NCBI GenBank assembly: GCA_038025085.1
Contig: CM076141.1
Span: 11,534,001-11,598,000, forward strand
From: Tetragonia tetragonoides
Taxonomy: Eukaryota; Streptophyta; Magnoliopsida; Caryophyllales; Aizoaceae
Direction: 5' to 3'
DNA length: 64,000 bases
In this document: positions 37,732 through 50,991 of the stretch, piece after piece
Position numbering within the stretch: position 1 is the stretch's first letter
Layout: each line of letters opens with the position of its first letter
Notes under the pieces: generated by a model
What the model saw: the letters and a program-made list of their open reading frames with translations, nothing else
Database searches by the model: none
Told to the model about the DNA's origin: nothing
Position numbers and translations under genes: made by a program

Positions 37732-39840
<2,109 letters not shown>

Positions 39841-40466
39841 TCAATATATATATGTAAAATTGAGTTCTCACCAAGCATTGAATAAGTAATAAATAGCCAT
39901 AAATACATTGGTGATTAAAAATAAGCTAAAAATAGTTTTATTTTACTTTTAATAAGAAATAAGTAACATAAATATTATATTTATTATTCTAATTTTTTTT
40001 TATAAATTCAATAAAAATGTAATTTCTTTGTTAAATATGTTTTTTTTAATAAAAAAAATTATTATTATTCTTTGCTACTCCTATTATTCAACTTTATATA
40101 TTGATATGATTAAAATATTTTATTTAATTTGAGTTCTCACCAAGCATTGAATAGGTAATAAATAGTCATAAATGCATGATGATTAAAAAGAAATTAAAAA
40201 TAGTTTTATTTTATTTTAATAAAAAATAAGTAACATAAGTATTATATTTATTATCCTAAAATTTATATATTACACATTCACTAAAATTGTAATTTCTTTG
40301 TTAAATGTTTGTTTTTTGTTGATAAAAAGATTGTTATTGTTACTTGCTACTCTTATTATTAAACTTTATATTGTATATTGATTTGATTAAAAAAAAATAT
40401 TATATTTATTCTAATAACTAAGGATGATAAACAAGAACCCGTGCATCGCACGGGCACGAAATCTAG
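39841..40466 (+). mobile_element. Helitron array, family 1, first two copies
   Basis: The 5' end A|TCAATATATATATG at 39841 and the 3' end hairpin CCCGTGC-ATC-GCACGGG followed by GAAATCTAG|T (CTAG at 40463-40466). In between, the sequence from TTGAGTTCTCACCAAGC restarts at about 40129, so the unit holds one 3'-truncated copy and one copy with an intact 3' end. Confidence 0.78.
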
Positions 40467-41017
40467 TATATATATATATAATTGAGCTCCCACCAAGCAT
40501 TGAATAAGTAATAAATAGCCATAAATGCATGAGTGATTAAAAAGAAACTAAAAATAGTATTATTGTTCTTTGCTACTCCTATTATTCAACTTTATATATT
40601 GATATGATTAAAATATTTTATCATATTTCTTTTAATAATAGAGTGTGCATGATAAACAAGAACCCGTGTATCGTACGGATTGAGTTCTCTCCAAGCATTG
40701 CATAGGTAATAAATAGCCATAAATGCATGATGATTAAAAAGAAATTAAAAATAATTTTATTTTATTTTAATAAAAAATAAGTAACATAAGTATTATAGTT
40801 ATTATCCTAAAAAAATATATATATTACACATTCACTAAAATTGTAATTTCTTTGTTAAATGTGTTTTTTTGTTGATAAAAAGATTGTTATTGTTCCTTGC
40901 TACTCTTATTATGAAACTTTATATTGTATATTGATTTGATTAAAAAAATATTATATTTATTCTAATAACTAAGGATGATAAACAAGAACCCGTGCATCGC
41001 ACGGGCACAAAATCTAG
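40467..41017 (+). mobile_element. Helitron array, family 1, third and fourth copies
   Basis: Directly after the previous CTAG, a TATATATATATA run leads into TTGAGCTCCCACCAAGC and a deleted copy that ends within its hairpin at about 40678. A fourth copy then starts with TTGAGTTCTCTCCAAGC and ends with an intact hairpin and CTAG at 41014-41017, followed by T. Confidence 0.75.
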
Positions 41018-41319
41018 TATTATATAGTTAGCGTACGTGTATGTGACACGTTATTAAAAGCCTCTTCTGAGTAATAATTATATTACAGAAATATGAGTGA
41101 CTGATTATCCTTCTTGATTAGTTTTAATCACTTGAATAATTTTTTTTTTTTCGAACACAATTTTTTGCAAAAAAATGATATGTAGGTAAACAATACATAA
41201 TTTAGTTTGAATATCCACCATATTTTGATTCAAATTTTCTTTTAAAGACACCCCAATTCGTAAAATCCATGAGTTGATAGATAAAAAATAAAACTCCTGT
41301 AGTAAATGGATGTTATATG

Positions 41320-42181
41320 TGTTGGGGAAATTTGCGCAATTTATATAATAAGGAGGTATAAAACACAACATAAAAGATAAAATAGACACACGATATTTTT
41401 AACATGCTTCGGCCCCTCCGGTCTACGTCCACTACCCTCTCATAGGGTAACATCCACTTAGTCAACATAAGTACAAGTTTTGCACAATAAATTTGCAAAC
41501 CCTCCCATATCATATACAAGTTTTGGATGGACTCCCCAAAGTGTAAACCACCCTACAAACCCAAGACCCTCTCTCAATAGTTACAAGGAATGGTTACAAT
41601 ACACACACACACATCTAATTAGGAGGATCACGTCTCCCCCTATTAGGATCTCACTCGATTCGACATATCTCACGTACAACCGGTGTTTGGACAACCCTAC
41701 AAGTTCGAGGATTCCCCTCCACTCAAGGACTACAAGAAATAATAACACTCACTTTCCTCATACACTCCATGTGTCTACATTATTGTGGAATATAGGATAT
41801 GGGATACACCACATAGAACTTACATCTCTATTCATAGAGGTCTTGGAACTCTTGTTGGAGAAATAAAAACGTTCAAACAACCGTGTGAGCTTAATGGTCT
41901 AACTCCTGATTTCCCGAAACTGCTACTTGAACTTGAATGCCCTTTTACTTGATCATCAATCACAAATTAATGTTAACCTCTCTTTTATAGTGATAACATC
42001 AGATGATGTTATTATGGATCAAGTTCCCAAGGTTACAAAACTCCAAACTTTATTTTGGCAGTTTTCCTTCTTTCCGTTTTCTCCTCTCTTTTTTATTCTC
42101 TTTATTTTCTGTCTTCTTCAGTTAATATTTCTTCTCAATTTTTCTAGATTAATCCCACATAATTGGAACATTATCCCAACA
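41320..42181. mobile_element. Solo LTR (862 bp)
   Basis: Begins TGTTGGGGAAATTTG and ends ACATTATCCCAACA, inverted TGTTGGG/CCCAACA ends. Flanked by ATATG (41315-41319) and ATACG (42182-42186), a 5-bp duplication with one C-to-T change. No internal domain. The 128-codon frame inside has no domain similarity I recognise. Confidence 0.75.
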
Positions 42182-42351
42182 ATACGAGGGGGTAAAATGA
42201 CTAAATGAGGATTTAACATAATTTTTCTTTTTCAGCCGGAAAAGAAGAGTATTTGACGGTTTGCTATGAAATTAATTAAAAAGTGGTTCCGCTCTGAAAG
42301 GGCTAGCATAGTTGGTTGTGAGGTAGGATTTTTTGGTAACAAATTCCACTA

Positions 42352-42590
42352 AGGCTCTGTTTGATTCAACTTAATTTTACATAAATTAAGTTCAGTTCAG
42401 TTCATGCATAACTTTATCACTCAGATAACTTTTTATTTTGAAATAAATTAATGATGATAACTATGTCATCGAAAATATGTATCTCAAAGCATACTTTCAA
42501 ATGAGTCCAATATTGAATATGTTTGGACGAATTTTAAATGGTTAACGATCAAGTTTAAAAAATCAGTTCAATTCAATTCAATTCAATTCA
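42352..42590. mobile_element. MITE, left part (split by the CACTA)
   Basis: Begins AGGCTCTGTTTGATTCA, the inverse of the right end at 55796-55814. The rest contains TTCAG/TTCAA pentamer runs and ends in TCA, the CACTA target site. Together the two parts make an element of about 278 bp, resembling a PIF/Harbinger-type MITE, with flanking CTA and TTA as a possible 3-bp target duplication. Confidence 0.6.
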
Positions 42591-42629
42591 CACTACAAGA
42601 AAAACTGTTTTTGGGAGAAAAATATTTTT

Positions 42630-42880
42630 CGCAACAACATTTATCGTTGCATGGTCGTTGCCTGTTTGGGCGTTACAAAAGAATAACGCAACGACTTCTG
42701 TCGTTGCAAAAAATTCATTTTCAGCAACGATTTCTGTCATTGCTATAAATATGTCGTTACTATATCTATCAATGTTTGTGTCTTAGGTAAACTTAAATCG
42801 CAACAACTTTGGTCGTTGCAAAAAATACATACACTTTTTTTTTCTGCAACAACAAATGTCGTTGCGAAAAATAATTCATG
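42630..42880. repeat. CACTA subterminal repeats, left
   Basis: Multiple direct and inverted copies of CGCAACAAC / GTCGTTGC-type motifs, presumably binding sites for the element's transposase-associated protein. Confidence 0.85.
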
Positions 42881-44718
42881 TTTTAAAAAAATAAATTAAT
42901 GAGTGTAAATGTAAAATCCACTCAAGCTCCATGATCCACATAACCTTTTATATATTATTTATAGTAATTTGTAAATACATTTCACAATCTATGTGCAAAA
43001 ATTTACATTGATTATCATTTTAGCAAACAAGCAAAAATACGAAAAGTAAATCAGCACTTCTTTTTTCAGTAGTTGTAGCTTCTAGATCGTCATAGTATAT
43101 GTCTCTTGCCTTGAGAACAATGGCTGCATAATAATATTGACAATCGACCATCTGTATAGCTGAATAAGATAAGTTTGAGACAAAAATTCCAAATCAGACA
43201 TGCAAGTAACAAATAAAATCATTGAGAGCCAACACCAATGCGACGAGGAAATGAAAATACAAATGACAAATCAACAAGGTTTAAGTACTTGCCTGCCTCC
43301 AGTACTGATCCCAACTTAACCATGTCCAAAGTTAAGAACCTGAAAATAGGTCAAGAATATACTCATATCATTATTTCATGCATACAAGTACATACCAATT
43401 AGTCTAACTTAACAAGCAACCATCATGCCAATATAATAGTAGCAGGTCGGAGATACTTGATCATGAAATGCATCTAAAACACACTTATCTGTCTTGAACA
43501 ACCAGCAGCATAACAGTTGCAGAATATAACTAATAAAAATGTTGTAATTCAGCCTACAATAGAATGTAACTAACAGAATCAATAACAGCTCCCCAAACAC
43601 AGGCGCAACATACATCAACAGCATTAACAAAACAGTAATAGATCACATAACAAGAACAACAGCGAGCTGAAAGATAAAGCTCATTTTCTTCAATACTCCT
43701 CAGGAATCAGTCTTGTACATTCAGGTCTGAGAACCAGTCCAAAACATGTAAAAGTTGCTACATAAGTGCATGTTAGCTGATTGTATCGTTCCTATATTGA
43801 AATACCACTTAAGAAAATGCTTTCTCCTAGTGTATTAAGCCATAAAACATGTTGAAAACATGGTTAAGCAGTGTGATATCAGTTCAGAATTTAGAACAGA
43901 ATTCAGCTCATAAACATATGAACTTACCAATTGAAGTGCTTTAAAACTCATCCTAGCTAGTCCCTGGTTCGAATGTCCAATTCGTACACTGATTTTTCTT
44001 GTCTTTCAAGCCTTTGAGCGTGCAAAATCATGCTTAATCCGTCTAGAGACAGCTCTGAAATTCAAACCATAGGAACATAATGAAAATCAAAAATGTTATC
44101 CCTATGTTCACCTAAGAGAACTTTTATTTAACTCCCTTGGTTTGTCTAATAACCAATTTAGCAAGCATGTGAAACAAACAAGACCCTAAATTCAATCATA
44201 GCAATAAATATCAAGATTTCACAATTACAACTCACAAATTTGTTGATAAAAAAAAGAAAAAAAGAGGAGCCCTAAATTTCAGAATTGAAGACAAATCAGC
44301 CAAGAGGGAGACAAAGCGATTCAAAGAGAGATTTACCAGCAGTAAAGACAAACATGGTGGGTATATGGCAGTGTGAGATGAGCATTTATCAAAAGCTTAC
44401 AATATCGGTACACTCAATTTCTCTAACTCATCACCAAAACAGTAAAAAGAATACCCATATTACAACTGTGATAAAAACATGTCAATATATCTGGCCCAAA
44501 TTCAGTTTCAACCGACTTAATGTTGTTGTTGTATTTTTATTTTAACAATCAAACAACCTGGCTGTCTTATACTAGCTTTTGCAAAAAATATATCGGAGTT
44601 CTGAATTTCTAGCTTGTAGTTCTGAATTTCTAACTTAGAACACCAATCTCGTAGTTCTGAATTTGCATTAACCCTCAAGAACACAAGTAATACCATAAAA
44701 GCATGTTGAGATCATAGA
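42881..44718. other. CACTA internal DNA, left of the nested LTR
   Basis: No transposase domain found. On the minus strand two short open segments (43293-43339 and 43020-43159) could be exon remnants. The remainder looks non-coding. Confidence 0.35.
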
Positions 44719-46608
44719 TGTAACACCCCCGAATTCGCAACGATTTCCCGGGAACTATCGACGTTGTTGTTCACGACTCGACACCGCTGAACCGTCCCGA
44801 ACCCGAGGGGATGTCACTGCAACAATTATCACTAAGGAGTAAATGCTAAGCAGAAAGAAAGACTAGGCATCAAAAGGAGTTTACTAAGGAACTAAACAAA
44901 CTAAACAGTTTATATCAGAGTTGTCTATATAGTGAGCTAAAAACCTTTAAACCAAATTTATTACAACTTGCCTTCAAAGGGCTAAATCCAATAAAAATAA
45001 TCCCACGATCTATCTTAACAGAAACAGTTCTATAAACCGACGCCAACTCTACCTTCCAAGCTGTACGTCCTCAATCAACTAAACCTGCACTTTGGTTTCC
45101 GTGACGGAAACAAAATACATAAGAAAAGAAAAGAAACAAAAGAGAAACAAAAATCAGATAAACTGAATAAACGTCATCCGTACCCAGTAAAAACATTTCG
45201 CAAACCTTACCTGAGGTTTTAGAAGAATCATTGAAATTCATTTGCATACGCACATAAGCATATAATCAAGCATACGCACAACGACATTCTTTCATATGCA
45301 ATTCTTGTATAGTGATCACACGAAATACGACATAGACAATCCGTCTTGATTAGAGATATGTAAGAGAGCGAATAGAACAACGATTACCAATACTATTCAT
45401 CGAAGATACAATCACGCCATGGACTTAATGACTCTGGTGTGCACACTACCTCTAGTACGATTACACGAGCCTAAATGACTTAATAAATGGGGAATGATCC
45501 GTCCCAGACACACTGCGAGGTGTCCATAAGTAACTTGGGAATCACTCATCCCTTGAACTACACCATTAGGTGCAATTTCGATTGCTCGACTACTCCTAGA
45601 GATGCATTAGGAGTCTTACTTTCATTTAATTCAATTCACATAATTTGCATTGGTTGACATAAGTGGTACTACGAGACCACGACTTACTAATTCATTTCAT
45701 ACTCTTGACAATGAATAGTAAATAACGACGATAATGATAATTCAATACGATGAGAATTAAACATGCTTTAATTCAATAACGACGATAATTCAATAATGAA
45801 GACAAGTAATGTCTAGCACAATTTCGGCAGCACTTCGGCAGGGTAATATGATATCCAAAAATTCACAAATCACCAAAGACATTCAACGATAATATATAGG
45901 TGCTCACTAGCACTCAATAATACCCCTACCAATTAGCATATAATTAATAGCATAATAATATTAATAATTCGCTATTCAACAATTGTCCAATAATCATCAT
46001 ATGGACTAATTAATTCCTATGCTAACATCAACATGCTAATTATAACTCATATTTACAGCAGTGAATCATGCTTAATAACTTCATAATAACGACGATATAA
46101 TTTAATCATGCTTTGCATATCAAATTCACAACAAATTCCCAATTAGCACATAACACATCAAAATAGTTTTGATGGGGATTTGTAAGAAGGTAGGCATGAG
46201 AGCTTACCACTAATACGCTACCAACAGTAAGTATGCTCCAACCAATCGACAATAATCATGCTTGCTCGTTAGGTCCTAATTAAAAATAATTACCGAATCA
46301 GTATTAATTAAATACGAAAATACAAACAGTAACGAAATCTCAATATGATATTTTTATTAAATTTCTTGATTTATTTTAACCAATCTAAGCTTTTGAAAAT
46401 CCGAATTCCGATTTCGAAAGAGTACAAAAAAATAAAAACATTAAATCAAAAATACTGAAAATCGAATTAATAATTACGAAACCCTAACTTCAAAACTAGG
46501 CCTAGGTCACGGGTACCCATGCATGGGACCCATTACCCAGCCCATCACCACCATCACCACCCACCGACCACCTTGGCCGGCGGTGGTGGCTCGCCGGTGA
46601 CCGGCGAG

Positions 46609-46653
<45 letters not shown>
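46609..46653. repeat. (GA)n microsatellite
   Basis: GA run inside the nested LTR, followed by further GA-rich sequence. Long Arg-Glu or Leu-Ser open frames on both strands come from it. Confidence 0.93.
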
Positions 46654-46661
<8 letters not shown>

Positions 46662-46937
46662 GCGTGAGAGAGAGAGAGAAAGAGATAACGAGCGACAGAG
46701 AGGAAGAGAGAGCAGGGGGGCCCAGCCGACGCCATGGGCCATCACCGGCGACCACCCAGGCACGGCCTGGTGGCGTCGTGGTGGCTCGCAATGGCGCGGG
46801 GCCAAAACAGGGGAGGGGGAGAGAAAACGCGAAGAGAAAGAGAGAAGGAAAAAGAAAGAGAAAGAGAGAGGGAGAGGGAGAGAGAAAGAGTTACCGAAAG
46901 TGAGGGAGGGCGGCGGTGGTTCTCCGGTGGGCAGACC

Positions 46938-47001
<64 letters not shown>
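46938..47001. repeat. (GA)n microsatellite
   Basis: About 32 GA units in the same LTR, about 60 bases upstream of its TATA-like box. Confidence 0.95.
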
Positions 47002-47007
<6 letters not shown>

Positions 47008-47412
47008 TGAGGCTTTTGGCTCAGTTTGCAAAACTGATCAACTGTCTCACCTTTTCCTTATATAGGCCCTCAGTCAACCCAAATCAAATACTACTAGGTT
47101 TAAGAATTAATTGAATAATTTTCTGATTTAAAAAGCTAATTAAAACTAATTAAAACAATATGAATAATTCTTATTCATATATAAAATATTTTAATTAAAC
47201 TCATCAAAATAAATAAATGCAATTTATGAAAGTCCCATAATAATAATTAATATTATTATGGCTTTAATTGAATAAATCGAATCCTTAAATGAATATACGA
47301 TTTAATCTCCAAAACTATTTATAAACTATTTATAATACGATTTAATTTCCGAACTATTTATAAATCATTTATAAATCGATATAATAATTATAGAAAATAT
47401 TGGGGTATCACA

Positions 47413-48755
47413 ATAGATAAAAGAAAGGAAACCCATACAACAGTAGGCAAAAACATAGCAAAACATACCCTGTCAATGATGAAAGACATTTAAAACTAGT
47501 TCCTGAACATGACACTTTAAAAGCATAAGTTAGCTCTCTAAACAAGGCATTCCCATCATATAATCATTATCCAAACAACACCCACCTGCAGTATCAAAAG
47601 CAAAAGTCATTGGACTAATAGGATTCTTAAATTCAAGAGAAAACATGTGTACAATGACCAAATATGAAACGAAAGTTCTAATCCAATCGGAGAAACTAAA
47701 GCATGTGTTTGATTAGAGCAAACTAATACCAAAGTAGTGAGTTTAGACCCTCTAAACGGAGCAAAATTCTACTCATTACCTATGAAATAATCCTTGTGAA
47801 CATTTGACTTTAACAAGCAACATTATGCAAGATAATCTAAAATCAAGCCTGAGAGCAGCACGTCAGAAACTGAATTAACAGATATGTGCTACTTATCTGA
47901 GTATTTGCATCTATCATTTCTTTTTCTAGCAGATATGTGCTACATAATAAACCTGTTAGAAGCAACTCAGATTTAACTTAATTAACATGCAACAACTTGA
48001 AAGAAAACAACATTTACAATGAAATTAGAAATCGTACTCTTCATGAATGTACTGTACTTTATCCATTGATCCTATTCAAACTAATTTCTCAAACAACAAC
48101 AATAATAGTAGTAATGGTGATTAAAAACATGTCAAATGTGCTGATGTTTATCATAATGAATAAGGACTACTCGGGGCTAGTTCCTAAGTTGCCAATTTTC
48201 TACTCTAACCTAAATCACACTTCATTCTCCTGCAAATATGGGCAATCCCAAGTATGCACTTGATCCTTCTCCAATTCTAGAACATATAGCAATATTACAG
48301 AAGATGCTCAAATTTATTCAACTAGACCTAGACATATCAGGTCTGCTAGTCTAGTAAAAGAAATATAGAGTGACAGAACACCCAATAAAAACGTTAATTA
48401 CTTGACAAAATGAGATTTAATAAATGACAAGCAATATTTGACATAAGCACACAAATTTGTGGTATAATTCATAAAAACCCTAATTTCTACTACATTTATA
48501 TAAGTAATACATAATTCACGCTGAACTTTTCATGAAAATCACTAAATTTTCACCCAAATCTCAATGAATTTGCAATTACCGAAACCCTAAGTTATTAATC
48601 TAAAGTTCAATCTCTACTCACATTTTTAGGGTTGGTTTGGGACAAAATACCTAGTCCATGGAATCGGTTTTCGCTGCAGCACCCAACTGTATCTGCTTCG
48701 TTGTCCATTGATTGAAGAGTTCAGGCTTGATCGGGTTGGAAAGAAGTGTCGCTAA
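47413..48755. other. CACTA internal DNA between the LTR and the LINE
   Basis: AT-rich, no transposase or other domain recognised. The last 150 bases before the LINE continue on the other side of it (55138 onward), confirming a single interrupted sequence. Confidence 0.45.
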
Positions 48756-48769
48756 GTCTGATAGGAATG
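48756..48769. repeat. LINE 2 target-site duplication, left copy
   Basis: GTCTGATAGGAATG, identical to 55124-55137. Confidence 0.9.
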
Positions 48770-49065
48770 TATACGATTTCATGCCACCTTTTCCCTTCAC
48801 TAATCACTATTCTATGGTGTGGAAAACTTTTGCTTCTCTCTCTAAGAGTAAGCTCTCTATACTCTCTATAGACCTCTTTCCCTCAGTGGAAGTTTTACCC
48901 CAAATATTAAATGTCTCCACTGACAATTAATCCCTTCATCCACATCAATTCCCACCCAACCTTCCATTGAATTCACCAACATCAATTAATTTCCTTGGCT
49001 CTCACTTATTATCCCCTGACACCACAATAAATTCCCCAGCTTTAAAATCACAATCAAACCCCTCC

Positions 49066-50989
49066 ATGGACGACATGCAACAAGGAAATGAAAATGAAAA
49101 TCTGAACTACCAAGATGCAGAAGAGATTGTTCTAGTACCAGATGAAGATCTCACGGAAAGAGTGGCAAAATTGTGTTTAATTGGAAGAGTGATATCTGAT
49201 AAACCCATAAAGATGGAGCTGACAAAATCAATTATCGAAAAGGGGTGGAATTTGCAACGTAAACCCACTATTTCGATTATGAATGAATTTGACTTCCACT
49301 TCACCTTCAAAACCCGCCATGACCGAGACAAAGATATGGGAAAGGGTACATGGGCAGTTTTGGGGAAGTATATATCAATGAAGAAATGGGAACCACATCT
49401 TGAACCGGAACAACTCGACTTCCACCTAGCTGCTTTAATCCAGGTGCATGGAGTGCACTGGACAAATCTCACTCCAAGGAACATACTTGCGGTTGGGAAG
49501 AAAATAGGGAAGCTTATTGGAACTGATGTTGTGCCAGAACAACGATTAGTTGCAAGGAGGTATTTGAGAATAAAGGTGATTATAGACCGGAACAACCCCC
49601 TCCCAAGGGGTTTCCTACAAAGAGAGAGGGAGTCTGAAATGGATTGAGCTAAAGTATGAAACGGATAGCTGATTTCTCCTATGGGTGTGGACGACTTGGA
49701 CATGTTATTGATGAATGCCCTCAGCAAATCCCACCAATTTTTACTCCACCTGATAAGGGGTACGACCCATTCCTTAGAGCATTCGATTTGAAGGATTGGA
49801 ACTTGCCAATGAGAGAAATCCATGAGGATCAGTTTCAGCAGCAAGGCCCTATGAATAGTGAGAATTTGGAGAGACTGGCGAAGCTGAGAAGAGAGAGGAG
49901 AATGAGAGATGTTGATGGCCAGAAAAAAGTTCAACTTGAACGCAACAACTGTCGATTGGCGGTGCGTGAGCTTGAAGCGCCATCGTCGGAGTCTACCTGT
50001 TTGCACATGGGGTCGGGTGTGTTTTCTTATGATGCGCACTCGAGAAATGTCATAAAGGTTGATTTGACCACTGGGCTACAGTGGTAATGAGCTGGAAGGA
50101 AGCATGTCAGGAGGGGCATGCCTTCACACCATCTCCAGTCCCTCTCAAGTGTCACGCTCGAGGTAAGCTCCCTACAGCTAGCCCCCCTAATAGACTTGAA
50201 CACTCTCATGTTAGATATTCAATGGATAAAAACAAGTCTAATTTTGCTGATCAGAAAACTGGCATTAATTTAACGGGCAAAAAAATGGCTCTTATTGATA
50301 TTGAGAGCAAATATTTTAGGGATAAGTTTTGGGAGGAATATAATAGAGGGGCTTTTGATGATGAATATGATGAGTTTGAGGAGGGCTGTAGCCAGGCCCA
50401 TAACCTTACTCTAGCTAACCCACTAGGCGGCAATATCCCCACCTATATTGTCACTGAACCGGAAGAGCCTCGAAGCCCAAGCCCACCCCAAACCAAAACC
50501 AAAAATAACCCATCTAACTCCATCATAATCTCTGAGAGCCCATCTCAACCTATTACCCATCTACCCAACCCTGACAGCCCACCATCCAGCCAACAGTCTC
50601 ATTTAAACTACATTGTGTTAACCCCTCTAAGCCCAGCCCATACTCCTACAAAACTCTCCAACTTTCTGGGTCGCTTAACATTGAAACGTAAGAATTTAGG
50701 GTTAGGAGACAATGAGGAATCGAGCTGTGAAAGTCCAAAGAAGATGAAAGCAAAGAAAACTACAGAACAACCTGTGAGGCAAGTGAAAAATAAATCCCCC
50801 ATGAGTGCACCAACAAAAAACCCATCCACCAAAAAAACAGCCAAACCCAAAAATTTGAAAGGGAAAGCCAAAGTGGAACGTGACCTGAACCTGTATTTTG
50901 ATGAGGGTATCATGGGCGACATGCTCAAGCAGTTTGATGAAACAGTGAGAAATAAGGAGGCAGGGGCTCTTCCCCATAAAGCTCATTAA
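49066..50989 (+). pseudogene. LINE 2 ORF1: DUF4283 and zinc-knuckle protein (broken)
   Basis: ATG at 49066 begins MDDMQQGNEN; an in-frame TTG at 48967 is not a likely start. DUF4283-like domain to about 49620 (LIGRVISDKPI, KGTWAVLGKY), then a stop at 49645. The next part, in another frame (49656-50087), holds the zinc knuckle, but its first Cys reads as Ser (SYGCGRLGHVIDEC). A third frame (50081-50989) supplies a Pro/Ser/Lys-rich C-terminus. At least two frame changes. Confidence 0.85.
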
Positions 50990-50991
50990 CG

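Larger units (their letters stand above)
44719..47412 (+). mobile_element. Long solo LTR or non-autonomous LTR element (2.7 kb), nested in the CACTA
   Basis: Begins TGTAACACCCCCGAATTC and ends ATTGGGGTATCACA; the ends are imperfect inverted repeats. The 5-bp duplication ATAGA occurs at 44714-44718 and 47413-47417. A TATATAG box (about 47058) lies about 350 bases before the end, which suits a plus-strand LTR with a long U3. I found no gag/pol and no second copy of the LTR within it. Confidence 0.75.

Noticed and set aside
42300..42330. SINE head (GGGCTAGCATAGTTGG)
   Set aside because: An A-box-like stretch without a B box at the expected distance.
46502..47114. Long Arg/Glu- and Leu/Ser-rich open frames
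   Set aside because: They are translations of (GA)n tracts within the nested LTR and overlap in several frames on both strands.
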